Source: an uncultured Methanomassiliicoccus sp. (GTDB lineage Archaea; Thermoplasmatota; Thermoplasmata; Methanomassiliicoccales; Methanomassiliicoccaceae). From it: a stretch of 64,000 bases of DNA. The notes under the pieces were generated by a model. It was given only the letters and a program-made list of their open reading frames with translations. It did no database searches and had not been told where the DNA came from. The translations under genes were made by a program, and so were the position numbers. Where the stretch lies: contig CAJKXZ010000006.1 of the NCBI GenBank assembly GCA_905203995.1, positions 1 to 64,000 of the forward strand, given 5' to 3'. Positions within the stretch are counted from its first letter, which is position 1, and every line of letters begins with the position of its first letter. Shown one piece after another: positions 1 through 7,944 of the stretch.

Positions 1-36
1 GACCGGGTGTATCCCCGCCGCTATGGCCGTCATACC
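1..36 (-). rRNA. rrf: 5S ribosomal RNA, 5' end only (runs off window)
   Basis: Read on the minus strand from position 36, the sequence begins GGTATGACGGCCATAGCGGC and continues to GGTC at the window edge. This matches the start of archaeal 5S rRNA (helix I, then the conserved GGCCATAGCGGC block and the ACACC..GGTC loop). The rest lies outside the window. The 5' end is 25 bases from a TATA box centred near 61, so the gene has its own promoter. No 16S, 23S or tRNA is next to it on this side, which fits the unlinked 5S genes of Thermoplasmata. Confidence 0.88.
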
Positions 37-56
37 AAAGTATGGGATACATAGCT

Positions 57-66
57 AATATATAAA
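57..66 (-). promoter_or_regulatory. TATA box of the 5S rRNA gene
   Basis: The minus strand reads TTTATATATT here. Its centre is about 25 bases before the inferred 5S start at 36, the normal archaeal TATA-to-start distance. Confidence 0.7.
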
Positions 67-113
67 ATATTCTGTCAAAAATGGAAAAAATATAAAAAAG
101 GAGTTTTAGACAT

Positions 114-1316
114 TTACCAATGTCCGATACTCCTTATCTTCTTACGGCGGTCGAGTTTTTCTTCTTTTTGGCCAATAACCATCCGCTCAAACCTTTCCAT
201 CAGGTCTTGGGTGGCTTTGACAATGTCCCAGTCTACCGCGGAAGCGACCAGTGTTTTATCACCGACCATCAGGCGTCCATTGAGTGAATATTTGAAGTTT
301 ACGCCCTGAGCATGATACTTTGTCACATGCATGGTAAACATTGTCGGCTTAGAGATTTTGGCAATTTTCTGCAGAGATGCGGCGATCTCTCGCTCCATGG
401 ACTCTAGCGCAAATTTATCATCTTGGTCCATACCGGCGATTTGAGTGTACACCATATCGCGCTCTTTTAGAGAAGCGATCAGTTCGATGATATCATACTT
501 TGAAAGTATGCCCTCTAAATCACCTTTATCCGACACAACCGGGAGGGTGGAGATGTTGTACTTAATCATCTCTTGGACGGCAGCGCCGATGTGGGCCCTG
601 GGGCCGATAGTACGAACCGAATCTAATGCCACGGAAGACACTGTCATCTCTACTGGCTCACTCTGACCAGAGACTTCACCACTGCTTTCTCTTTGTTTCT
701 TTCTCCAGTTATAGTTGGCAACCTGTTTTATTCCGACAATTCCAGTCAGTCTGCCTTCTTTATCGACGACAGGTAAAGTTTGGAGGGTATGAGTCATCAT
801 TGACCTTAGGGCAACTTCCACAGAGTCGTCTGCGAGGACGGTGTGGACATCACCGGTCATAATGTCTTCGACTAAGATGTCGGCAAACTCCTTTATTCCA
901 GCTGCGATGTTGATCAGGTCTGTACGGGATACAATCCCTACGATATCCTGACCTTTTCTGACTGGAAGGTGTCTATATCCGGAAGCAACGAAGGCTTCTG
1001 CAATATCCATGACTGTAGAGTCTAAGGTTATCTCCTGAGGCATTACCATCAGGGTATTAGCTTTGGTTTCAACGGGCAGATTTTTACGCTTCAGGAGCGT
1101 TCTGTAGCTTACTATGCCGAGTAACTCCTTCCCGTCATTACTCACTGGGATTTCATGGAGATCGTATTGTCCCATTTTTGTTATAATCTCAGAGAGCTGC
1201 TCGTCGGACCCTACATACTCAAAATCCTTCTGAACATAGTCTTCAACCTTGATCTTCTCCAGAAGGGACCTGAGTCTTTCCCTTTTTTTAAGTCCCGCTA
1301 CTTCCTGTGTATTCAT
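114..1316 (-). CDS. Four-CBS-domain protein with C-terminal HPF/RaiA-like domain
   Basis: This 400-residue protein has four CBS repeats (about residues 22-78, 85-139, 149-202 and 223-285), each with the usual LPVV..G.L.GIV.. ending. CBS pairs bind adenine nucleotides and report energy state. The last 100 residues are not CBS: they run MHVTKYHAQG, KYSLNGRL, SAVDWDIVKA, then a basic helix, which resembles the fold order of HPF/RaiA ribosome-hibernation domains. That similarity is by eye. The start is the ATG at 1316, with a GGAGGT ribosome site at 1322-1327. It lies just upstream of and parallel to the 5S rRNA gene. A role as a nucleotide-sensing ribosome-binding factor is inference. Confidence 0.75.
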   Translation of the reverse strand: MNTQEVAGLKKRERLRSLLEKIKVEDYVQKDFEYVGSDEQLSEIITKMGQYDLHEIPVSNDGKELLGIVSYRTLLKRKNLPVETKANTLMVMPQEITLDSTVMDIAEAFVASGYRHLPVRKGQDIVGIVSRTDLINIAAGIKEFADILVEDIMTGDVHTVLADDSVEVALRSMMTHTLQTLPVVDKEGRLTGIVGIKQVANYNWRKKQRESSGEVSGQSEPVEMTVSSVALDSVRTIGPRAHIGAAVQEMIKYNISTLPVVSDKGDLEGILSKYDIIELIASLKERDMVYTQIAGMDQDDKFALESMEREIAASLQKIAKISKPTMFTMHVTKYHAQGVNFKYSLNGRLMVGDKTLVASAVDWDIVKATQDLMERFERMVIGQKEEKLDRRKKIRSIGHW

Positions 1317-1453
1317 AGTTTACCTCCAGTGGAGAAAATGTTTAGAACAGTTCTGCAGCATTTTCTCTTCACACTGCAAACATAATATGGAGCTTCTATA
1401 TTATCTAACATTGTTGAGGATTATCAGATAAGAGAGAATTAAGCCGGATATAA

Positions 1454-1482
1454 ATAAAAAAAATGTAAGCCTTCAGGCTTAC
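1454..1482 (-). terminator. Terminator downstream of glyS
   Basis: On the minus strand a perfect stem GTAAGCC / GGCTTAC (1465-1482, small loop) is followed directly by a T-run (1454-1463). It lies about 30 bases after the glyS stop. Confidence 0.8.
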
Positions 1483-1513
1483 TTAGTTTATGATTAAGAG
1501 CTAATCATCAATT

Positions 1514-3223
1514 TTATTTGTTCTCAATAACCTCGAATTTTTTAAAGTCGGCTCCACAGAGGACTGCGTTAATGATCTCGGGAACACCCATATATTCAAT
1601 GCGGATTTGTTCTGAGCTGTCCCGTTCACGCAGGGTGACTGTACCGTCTTCTAAGGTTTGATAATCTACTGTAACGCACCAGGGCGTTCCGATCTCATCC
1701 ATCCTTGCATAACGCTTACCGATCGAGCCAGAGGCATCATAATATGATTCAATGCCGCTGAAACGGACATCCATGTCGATCTGTTTAGCTACTTTTTCTA
1801 AGTCTTCTTTAGGCATCAGCGGAAAAACACCGACTTTAATCGGGGCCACTGCTGCGGGTAACTTCAGCACGGTTGTCTCTTCCTCTTTAGATCTTGTATA
1901 ATACGAGTGTTCCAGAACAGAGTAGATGATTCTGTCCAGACCATGAGATGGTTCAATAACATGAGGGATGAACCGCTCACCAGCGAGAGTTACCTTCATG
2001 CGTCCCAGATCGTAGAATTCTGGTCCTAAAGAATAGGTCTCCCCCTCAACTGTTACCGAAACAATTCCATCTTTAATTGCGCTGGGATCGGTTTCTTCCA
2101 TGGCTGCTCCGATAGCTTTTGCCTTTCCTTTGAATTGCGGCCCTAGAGCACCATATTTGGGTTTGATTACATCTTTATCGATTTCTTTCGGCTCCTCAAA
2201 GCGCTTAAAGGCAGTCATATCTGAACTGGAGTATTCCGTATGCCGAGAAAGATCCCAACAACCCCGGTCAGCAATGCCGACAATTTCCGTCCAGCCGTAG
2301 GACAGTAACACTTCTGCATCCCAGCAGTCAGCAGCGTAATGAGCCATCTCATCGTGTTCATGCTGCCGGAAGCGCAGGCGCTCGCCGTCAATGCCCACGC
2401 TGGTCAAAAAGGCCTGCGTCAGCCAGACAAAATATGCCAGCACTTCGTTGCCAATTATTTTTTGGTTAACTGCCTCTTCTACGGAAATGTTCAAATCTCT
2501 GCCATCAGCGGCATGCAGGGTCAGCATTTCCATTTTTATATCATCGAAACGTGGCCAGGTCTTATCTGCGGGATCTACGAAAAGTTCACATTCCATCATA
2601 TTGAACTCACGCAGTCGGATAATTCCCTGACGAGGAGAAATCTCATTTCTATAGCCTCTTCCCGTTTGGATGACGCCTAATGGCAGTTTTTCCCGATTAT
2701 ATCGATATAAGTTAGGAAAATTCACAAAAATGCCCTGTGCAGTCTCTGGCCGGAGATAGCCAATACGTCCACTTCCGGGACCGATCATTGTTTTAAACAT
2801 CAGGTTGAATTCTTCAACTGCTGAAAGTTCCCCTTTGCAGGAGGGGCATCTTACATTATTTTCTCTAATTAATTTGTCCAAGGCTGCTTCATCCAGTGTA
2901 TCGGGATTGGGGTGCAGCCCTTTTACCAAGTGGTCAGCACGAAAAGCTTCCTCACAGGCAGTGCATTTGACCATTTTATCGGCAAACTCATCAACGTGAC
3001 CGGAAGCTTTGAAGACAATTTCTGGACCCACGGTTTCGGAGTCAATTTCAATAAAACCCTCTCCCAGTGTGTAGAGTCTTCTCCAGATCTCCACAATGTT
3101 ATTTTTCAGAGCAGAGCCGAGCGGCCCGTAATCGTACATGCCAGCAACTCCTCCGTAGATCTCATACGAAGGAAAAAGAAAGCCTCTTCTTTTGCAGAGG
3201 GAAAGAATATCTGAAGAATCCAT
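1514..3223 (-). CDS. glyS: Glycyl-tRNA synthetase (archaeal/eukaryotic class II)
   Basis: It charges tRNA-Gly with glycine in the cytosol. The family-typical opening CKRRGFLFPSYEIYGG is followed by GYLRPETAQGIF, the motif 2 region (RNEISPRQGIIRLREF) and motif 3 (EPSHGLDRIIYS), with a C-terminal anticodon-binding domain. Two CxxC pairs (CTAC, CPSC) near residues 90-140 suggest the usual zinc site. The frame opens upstream at a GTG (3250), but a TATA box at 3254-3263 predicts transcription from about 3232. The ATG at 3223, giving 569 residues, is therefore preferred, and it matches where relatives begin. Confidence 0.95.
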   Translation of the reverse strand: MDSSDILSLCKRRGFLFPSYEIYGGVAGMYDYGPLGSALKNNIVEIWRRLYTLGEGFIEIDSETVGPEIVFKASGHVDEFADKMVKCTACEEAFRADHLVKGLHPNPDTLDEAALDKLIRENNVRCPSCKGELSAVEEFNLMFKTMIGPGSGRIGYLRPETAQGIFVNFPNLYRYNREKLPLGVIQTGRGYRNEISPRQGIIRLREFNMMECELFVDPADKTWPRFDDIKMEMLTLHAADGRDLNISVEEAVNQKIIGNEVLAYFVWLTQAFLTSVGIDGERLRFRQHEHDEMAHYAADCWDAEVLLSYGWTEIVGIADRGCWDLSRHTEYSSSDMTAFKRFEEPKEIDKDVIKPKYGALGPQFKGKAKAIGAAMEETDPSAIKDGIVSVTVEGETYSLGPEFYDLGRMKVTLAGERFIPHVIEPSHGLDRIIYSVLEHSYYTRSKEEETTVLKLPAAVAPIKVGVFPLMPKEDLEKVAKQIDMDVRFSGIESYYDASGSIGKRYARMDEIGTPWCVTVDYQTLEDGTVTLRERDSSEQIRIEYMGVPEIINAVLCGADFKKFEVIENK

Positions 3224-3253
3224 TGTATCTGACTCCATATATCGGGGCACGGC

Positions 3254-3263
3254 GTTTATATTC
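3254..3263 (-). promoter_or_regulatory. TATA box of glyS
   Basis: The minus strand reads GAATATAAAC. The predicted transcript start near 3232 rules out the upstream GTG at 3250 and supports the ATG at 3223. Confidence 0.6.
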
Positions 3264-3312
3264 TTGTGCCAGCCCCGATCATCCTAGAGCAGATACTAAA
3301 ACATTCCGCATC

Positions 3313-4158
3313 TCAGCCGACAAGGACTGAGATGATATCGGTATCGTAAAGCATGCCGACGAGGACATCTTTGGAATCTACCACCGGCAGCTGGCCAAAG
3401 TCATTCCGCCGCATGATCCTTGCGGCTTCGACAACTGCAGTCTTGCTGAAGACGGTTGTCGGGCGGGAAATCATGATATCTCTCACTGGTACCGAGGGTA
3501 ATTCTACCTTGGAAATCTCAAACCACATCTTCATTACGCCTTTAAGACCTTCCCAGCTCCATTCATCTTCGTCACTGGCAATGCCCATGGCGGTAATGGT
3601 GCTGGAACCATTGATGAGGCTTTTGTTGAAGATATCACGGTCGGTCAGAATGCCGGACAGCCTGCCGTTTTCATCCAGAGCCGGAAGTGCATTGACATTA
3701 CTGGCTCTGAAAGTTGCTAAGGCGACCCGTAACGGAGAGTCCTGAAAGATCGGCACGCAGGGTGAGATGGCTACGTCTTCAACGTTGTAACTTCCGCCCC
3801 GCTTCTCTACTTCGTGCAGGAGATCAGTCGGTGTAAGGATACCTACCAGCTGCTTATCTTCCACAATCGGAATATGCGTAGTATTTGTTTCCAGAATCTT
3901 AGCGGCAGCATAGTCTACGGAATCCTCAGGTGACAGTGTTTCCGGATTCTTTTTCATGATGATCGCTAATTGATCTTCATCGGGTTTGGTGAAAATATCA
4001 TTACGAGTGATCATTCCCACCAGCTCTCCCCCGTCCTTCTTCACAATTGGTATTCCCGTCAGATTGTGCGTCACCATCAGCTTGATGACATCCACACGGG
4101 AACCGGGAATCTGCGAAGTAATCGGGTTGTGGGTCATTACTTCTTTAATTTTCGTCAT
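3313..4158 (-). CDS. Four-CBS-domain protein
   Basis: This 281-residue protein is essentially four CBS repeats (about 5-58, 66-118, 126-180 and 222-278) with no catalytic domain. The first and last begin with the typical VMTHNPIT and DIMISRPTT motifs. Such proteins sense adenine nucleotides or S-adenosylmethionine and usually act through a partner. The start at 4158 has a strong GGAGG site at about 4164-4168. It overlaps the 3' end of the universal stress protein by 14 bases, so the two are translated from one message behind the amidohydrolase. A shared stress or energy-sensing role is inferred from that coupling. Confidence 0.85.
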   Translation of the reverse strand: MTKIKEVMTHNPITSQIPGSRVDVIKLMVTHNLTGIPIVKKDGGELVGMITRNDIFTKPDEDQLAIIMKKNPETLSPEDSVDYAAAKILETNTTHIPIVEDKQLVGILTPTDLLHEVEKRGGSYNVEDVAISPCVPIFQDSPLRVALATFRASNVNALPALDENGRLSGILTDRDIFNKSLINGSSTITAMGIASDEDEWSWEGLKGVMKMWFEISKVELPSVPVRDIMISRPTTVFSKTAVVEAARIMRRNDFGQLPVVDSKDVLVGMLYDTDIISVLVG

Positions 4159-4606
4159 TCAGATCCTCCTTGTCTTGGGGAGAGCGGACGATTAATACAG
4201 GGCAGGGAGCATACCTCACTACCCGTTCTGCGACGCTGCCGAGAAGGAGCTTGGAAATCCCGCTGCGACCGAGTGTTCCCATAACAATCAAATCACAGTC
4301 TTTGGCTTCTTCTAGAATCTTTTTGGAGGGCGAGCCTTCGTGGATTTTGGAAGTGACTTTGACTCCCAGCTTTTCACCTTCAGTCTCAATCAATTTAACG
4401 GCTGCTTTGCCTTCTTTTTCCAGAAGCGAGAAAATGCTGACGATCGTAGAGTCCATAGAGAAGTTAACGAATGCTGTTTGGTCAACGACATACAAGGCGA
4501 TCACCTCCGCATTCATCTGCTTGGCTAAGGTCAGCCCATTCATTATAGCTGGCATTGTGTTTTCGCTTCCATCGGTTGGTATGAGTATCTTATTGAACTG
4601 GCTCAT
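4145..4606 (-). CDS. Universal stress protein, UspA family
   Basis: A 153-residue single Usp domain. It opens with KILIPTDGSENT, has the central VIALYVVD strand, and ends with the ATP-binding signature GTLGRSGISKLLLGSVAERV followed by CPVLIVR. Usp proteins are soluble ATP-binding dimers linked to stress survival; no specific reaction is known. The open frame extends to 4666, but the ATG at 4606 is preceded by GGAGAAGGGAGCG and matches the family N-terminus. It sits between the amidohydrolase (17-base overlap) and the CBS protein (14-base overlap). Confidence 0.9.
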   Translation of the reverse strand: MSQFNKILIPTDGSENTMPAIMNGLTLAKQMNAEVIALYVVDQTAFVNFSMDSTIVSIFSLLEKEGKAAVKLIETEGEKLGVKVTSKIHEGSPSKKILEEAKDCDLIVMGTLGRSGISKLLLGSVAERVVRYAPCPVLIVRSPQDKEDLNDEN

Positions 4607-5666
4607 TTCGCTCCCTTCTCCATATTGTTTTTCCTGAACAGACCATAAGTGGTGCAGCGCCGGCATTTCTCAATACCAAGTCTGTCACAGGATCGCCATT
4701 TTTGTTCTCAATCACTGTGAAATTGCATCGGTCTCTCGGTTTTATCCATATCTTCTGCTTATGATTTATAATTTTTCGCCCATTGCTGGCGATCATTTGG
4801 ACGACTTCATCCAGCTTAACCGCTCCCTGCTTTCTTAAGATCCGGGCAGCAAATTCAGCCTCACAGAGCAGATCCGGCATGGAAATCATAGCGTTGTCTG
4901 TTCCCAAAGCAACAGTGGCCCCGACATCCAACATTTCTTTCAATGGCGGTTCTGAGCCAAAGAACATATTTGAACGGGGACAGGACACGATCGGCACTTT
5001 TTCTTCCACGCAGGCTTCCAAATCTTCTCTGGTTGCTTTAGTCATATGTACAACAAAGGACGGCTTCAAATCCAGAACTTTGCCGATATCTTCACGGACC
5101 CGTTCTGAACAGTGAATGCCGAAAAGTTTACCGTGTGCTCTTGCAAGACGTGCCAATTCTGTCAAATCATCATAATCCCAATCAGAAATGGCAGACGGTC
5201 CAAAGCCATCTGAAACTTTCAGTAAGGCAGACAGCTCTTCCTCCGCGAATGATGAGGGTTTGCCCATAATCGTTGGCTGCGACCACTCAGCAGACGAAAG
5301 AAGCTTCGCTCCCGGAACGCTTCCCTCCCGGAAATCAATGAAGGAAGTCGTACCGTGCTTAAACATATACTCAGACATTGTGGCAATTCCCTGCCGCAGC
5401 TTAGCCTCTGGTGCTTCATTTAGCATGCGGTGTTTGAAACCATTAGGGGGTGCTACTAGTTCCTCCAGAGAAAGATTGAGGTTCACAGGAACTATGTAAT
5501 CTGCAATATGGGTATGAGCATTAGTAAAAGCAGGCAGGATCAGTCCCTGTAGATCGCTCCGTTCTGCCGGGCCTTCGCAGACTTCCGTCACAATCCCCTC
5601 TTCAAAACAGATGTGGCCTTCAATAAAGCCACTTTCAGTGTAGATCATGCCGGAAACACAGTTCAT
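4590..5666 (-). CDS. Amidohydrolase, cytosine deaminase / chlorohydrolase-like
   Basis: A TIM-barrel metal-dependent hydrolase of 358 residues. Visible metal ligands are NAHTHIAD (HxH, near residue 50), GIHCSE (near 185), VVHMTK and ALGTDNAM (the conserved Asp, near 255). The deaminase branch acts on amino-purines, pyrimidines or related compounds, but the substrate cannot be read from the sequence. It is shorter than the roughly 420-residue 5'-deoxyadenosine/SAH deaminases of methanogens, so it is probably not DadD. A TATATAAT element at 5691-5698 places the start almost at the ATG. It is first in an operon with UspA and a CBS protein. Confidence 0.8.
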   Translation of the reverse strand: MNCVSGMIYTESGFIEGHICFEEGIVTEVCEGPAERSDLQGLILPAFTNAHTHIADYIVPVNLNLSLEELVAPPNGFKHRMLNEAPEAKLRQGIATMSEYMFKHGTTSFIDFREGSVPGAKLLSSAEWSQPTIMGKPSSFAEEELSALLKVSDGFGPSAISDWDYDDLTELARLARAHGKLFGIHCSERVREDIGKVLDLKPSFVVHMTKATREDLEACVEEKVPIVSCPRSNMFFGSEPPLKEMLDVGATVALGTDNAMISMPDLLCEAEFAARILRKQGAVKLDEVVQMIASNGRKIINHKQKIWIKPRDRCNFTVIENKNGDPVTDLVLRNAGAAPLMVCSGKTIWRRERNEPVQ

Positions 5667-5740
5667 GGGCGATGAAGGGTAATCCCTGATTATATAATGA
5701 CCGGCTAAGTATTGAGAGATGTGATTATCCTGCGCAGTCT

Positions 5741-5748
5741 TTTTATAG
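5741..5748 (+). promoter_or_regulatory. TATA box of the small ferredoxin gene
   Basis: TTTTATAG lies about 40 bases before the ferredoxin ATG, predicting a leader of about 15 bases. Confidence 0.5.
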
Positions 5749-5784
5749 AACCATCCTTTTTAACCCAGTATCAGAGGTATTCAC

Positions 5785-5952
5785 ATGGTAGTGAAAATAA
5801 ATGCTGACGATTGTGTATTGTGCGGAGCTTGTGAAGATGCATGCCCTCAGTCTGCCATTAAGGTGACTGATGCAGTAGTCGTAGATGCTGATGCATGTGT
5901 CGACTGCGGTGCCTGTATCGACGAATGTCCAAACAGCGCCATCACCGAATAA
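5785..5952 (+). CDS. Small 2[4Fe-4S] ferredoxin
   Basis: This gene encodes only 55 residues. Eight cysteines form two classic cluster motifs: C10-x2-C13-x2-C16-x3-C20-P and C38-x2-C41-x2-C44-x3-C48-P. The two halves are clearly repeats (CGACEDACPQSAI and CGACIDECPNSAI). Such ferredoxins carry low-potential electrons between soluble enzymes in anaerobes. It is a single-gene unit: its own TATA box lies at 5741-5748 and a strong terminator lies 18 bases after the stop. Confidence 0.95.
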   Translation: MVVKINADDCVLCGACEDACPQSAIKVTDAVVVDADACVDCGACIDECPNSAITE

Positions 5953-5969
5953 ACAAGCTAAATTATTTG

Positions 5970-5986
5970 CCGGGAATCTTTCCCGG
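5970..5986 (+). terminator. Terminator of the ferredoxin gene
   Basis: A seven-pair stem CCGGGAA / TTCCCGG with a three-base loop is followed by a T-rich stretch (ACTTTCTTTT). Confidence 0.75.
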
Positions 5987-6032
5987 TATAACTTTCTTTT
6001 AAACTTCTGAATGATCTTTAGATTTTCCGTCC

Positions 6033-6569
6033 ATGCGCGCTTTTATTTCAATTAATATTCCCTGTGAAGCTCCCATTGCCAAATTTTGTGACGATTTGAA
6101 AGAGCTAGGGGTTCGAACTGTCGATCGTGATCAGCTGCACATCACCCTCAAATTCCTAGGGGAGATTAAAGAGACTGATGTTCCCCAGATTACCGCAGTG
6201 ATGAAGAACGTAGCTTCAGAGTTTAGAGGCTTCAATCTGCATCTAAATGAAGCCGGGGTATTTTCCCGCAGAGATGGGTCAGGGATTGTTTGGCTAGGTG
6301 CCAATGATCCGCAGCCGGCACTCATCGCTCAAAGATTAGATGCTCAGCTTTTAAAACTGGGCATGCCGCAAGAAACCAAAGCCTTCAAATGCCACATAAC
6401 TGTGGCAAGACCCAAATATGGCATTAAGCAGATTGAAAAACAACTCATCGCTCAGACGCATGACTTTGGTGAGTACGCAGTAGCCTCTTTCTGTCTCATG
6501 AGCAGCATCCTCAGACCCTCGGGACCAACTTATAAAGTTGAGTCAGAAGTCCATCTGGATGAATGCTGA
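6033..6569 (+). CDS. thpR: RNA 2',3'-cyclic phosphodiesterase (LigT family)
   Basis: The enzyme opens 2',3'-cyclic phosphates on RNA ends and belongs to the 2H phosphoesterase family. Both HxT motifs are present: LHITLKF near residue 41 and CHITVAR near 130. The length of 178 residues is normal. It starts at the ATG at 6033 with MRAFISINIP, the typical opening of archaeal ThpR. In many archaea thpR precedes the CCA-adding enzyme gene. Here it overlaps by 7 bases an unrelated DUF6884-like gene instead. Confidence 0.92.
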   Translation: MRAFISINIPCEAPIAKFCDDLKELGVRTVDRDQLHITLKFLGEIKETDVPQITAVMKNVASEFRGFNLHLNEAGVFSRRDGSGIVWLGANDPQPALIAQRLDAQLLKLGMPQETKAFKCHITVARPKYGIKQIEKQLIAQTHDFGEYAVASFCLMSSILRPSGPTYKVESEVHLDEC

Positions 6570-7054
6570 TGCAGACCCATGTGGTAAGTAATGATTCAAC
6601 GGTGTTACTGCAGGAACACGGAGACGTTGCTGAGATCTTTGGCGGCCGCTACGTAGAAATCAGGAACTTTTGTCAGGAACTTGCTCAAATACATGAAGTC
6701 AAGGTTTCAGTAATTACTGGAGAATATGGCCTGATAACTTCTCCAACCGAGATCAGCAGATATGAGATAATCACCGATTCTCCTCAAAGTTATAATTCGC
6801 TAGAGGAAAAATATCACTATGTTCAGCAGCTATGGCAAGAGTCGACAGCAGTTGATTTTACCGTTATTTTTGTTCCTAAAGAGATGATGAGACTTATTCT
6901 TAGACATCCTGCAACTGCACAACGAGTCATCTGCGTTACTCATACCTGCTTTAAAGAAGAAATCCTCCAGCGGGGTTGGTATTTCTTAGAACGAAGGGGA
7001 GCGCGGATCGGTCGTGAGAACAGAAAAAGTATTCTTAAAATTCTCAAAGAATAG
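6563..7054 (+). CDS. Uncharacterised protein, DUF6884-like
   Basis: A 163-residue protein I do not firmly recognise. The segment VSVITGEYGLITSP followed by SRYE resembles the core of DUF6884/YaaA-like proteins (a strand, then YGL, a short loop and a conserved Tyr). There are no membrane segments or metal sites. It overlaps thpR by 7 bases, so the two are co-translated; an ATG at 6569 is an alternative start. It ends in TAG, one of only two TAG stops in the window, with an in-frame TAA nine sense codons further on (7082-7084). Confidence 0.6.
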   Translation: MLMQTHVVSNDSTVLLQEHGDVAEIFGGRYVEIRNFCQELAQIHEVKVSVITGEYGLITSPTEISRYEIITDSPQSYNSLEEKYHYVQQLWQESTAVDFTVIFVPKEMMRLILRHPATAQRVICVTHTCFKEEILQRGWYFLERRGARIGRENRKSILKILKE

Positions 7055-7113
7055 AAAAATCATAAGCCTCTATCGGTAGTCTAATATTATTACACTGTTA
7101 TACCCTCTACTTA

Positions 7114-7944
7114 ATGAAGAGTCCTTATCAGTGGTCGTTTAGTAAAAGTCAGACATGGAATAAATGTCAGAGAATGTATTATTACTCCTACCTGAAACGC
7201 TTTGATCCCGATGAAGAAGGGAAAACCGTAGATGAACTATATCATCTGTTCAATGTTGCTACTTACAAAGGCACATTGATTCATCAGGCCATTGAAGATT
7301 ACATCCTCAATCAATTATGCGGAGCCCGTTTCAACCTGACTAATGCTGCAAAGAGTATAATTAGAAAAATTGATGAATTAAATAATTCCGGTACGTCAGT
7401 TGAAAAGATTAATGGTCTTGAACTCTCGGAAGAATATATGGCCAATCTTAAAAATGAAGTCAGCACTTCACTACAGGCTTTCGAAGCTTCACTCTGGCCT
7501 TTAATAATGAAGTATCAGCATCTTTCTGTAGAAAAATATGATCGTTTTGAATGCGGAGATTATCTCGTCACACTCAAACCAGATTATATGGTCAAAGACA
7601 ATGATTTTGTTAAAATTTTTGACTGGAAAACGGGAACCAAGAAAAATGACGATTATTTCCAGGCAATTGTTTACTGCATGTATGCGATGGATAAATATGA
7701 CCTGAAGGAAAATGAAGTCTCAGCGGAATTAGTATATCTTTCTGATCTGAAACGATATATTGTGAACCCAACTCCCGAACGTATCAAAGGCATGGAAGCG
7801 AGAATAAAGAAAGAAAGCGAGGAGATCCTAGCTTTAGATTATGTTCCTGAAGGCACGCATAATGAAGACTGTATCTACTGTAAATTCTACAATATTTGTG
7901 AAAAGAATAAAAAATACAAAACTGCGGAAGAAGTTATTGTATAA
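7114..7944 (+). CDS. PD-(D/E)XK nuclease, Cas4/RecB-like, with Fe-S cysteines
   Basis: A 276-residue stand-alone exonuclease-like protein. The order of motifs is the RecB family's: SKSQTWNKC near residue 10, GTLIHQAIEDYI near 68, a metal-binding Asp, then FDWKTG (the DxK core) and QAIVYCMYA (the QxxxY motif). One N-terminal Cys plus the C-terminal set C-x2-C-x5-C (residues near 249-257) matches the [4Fe-4S] cluster of Cas4 and AddB. No CRISPR array or cas gene is nearby, so general DNA repair or recombination is more likely than spacer acquisition. The start is nearly leaderless behind a TATA-like element at 7082-7091. It converges on the next gene with an 11-base overlap. Confidence 0.82.
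   Translation: MKSPYQWSFSKSQTWNKCQRMYYYSYLKRFDPDEEGKTVDELYHLFNVATYKGTLIHQAIEDYILNQLCGARFNLTNAAKSIIRKIDELNNSGTSVEKINGLELSEEYMANLKNEVSTSLQAFEASLWPLIMKYQHLSVEKYDRFECGDYLVTLKPDYMVKDNDFVKIFDWKTGTKKNDDYFQAIVYCMYAMDKYDLKENEVSAELVYLSDLKRYIVNPTPERIKGMEARIKKESEEILALDYVPEGTHNEDCIYCKFYNICEKNKKYKTAEEVIV

Noticed and set aside
2339..2680. 113-residue frame antisense to glyS
   Set aside because: It mirrors conserved GlyRS codons and has no independent support.
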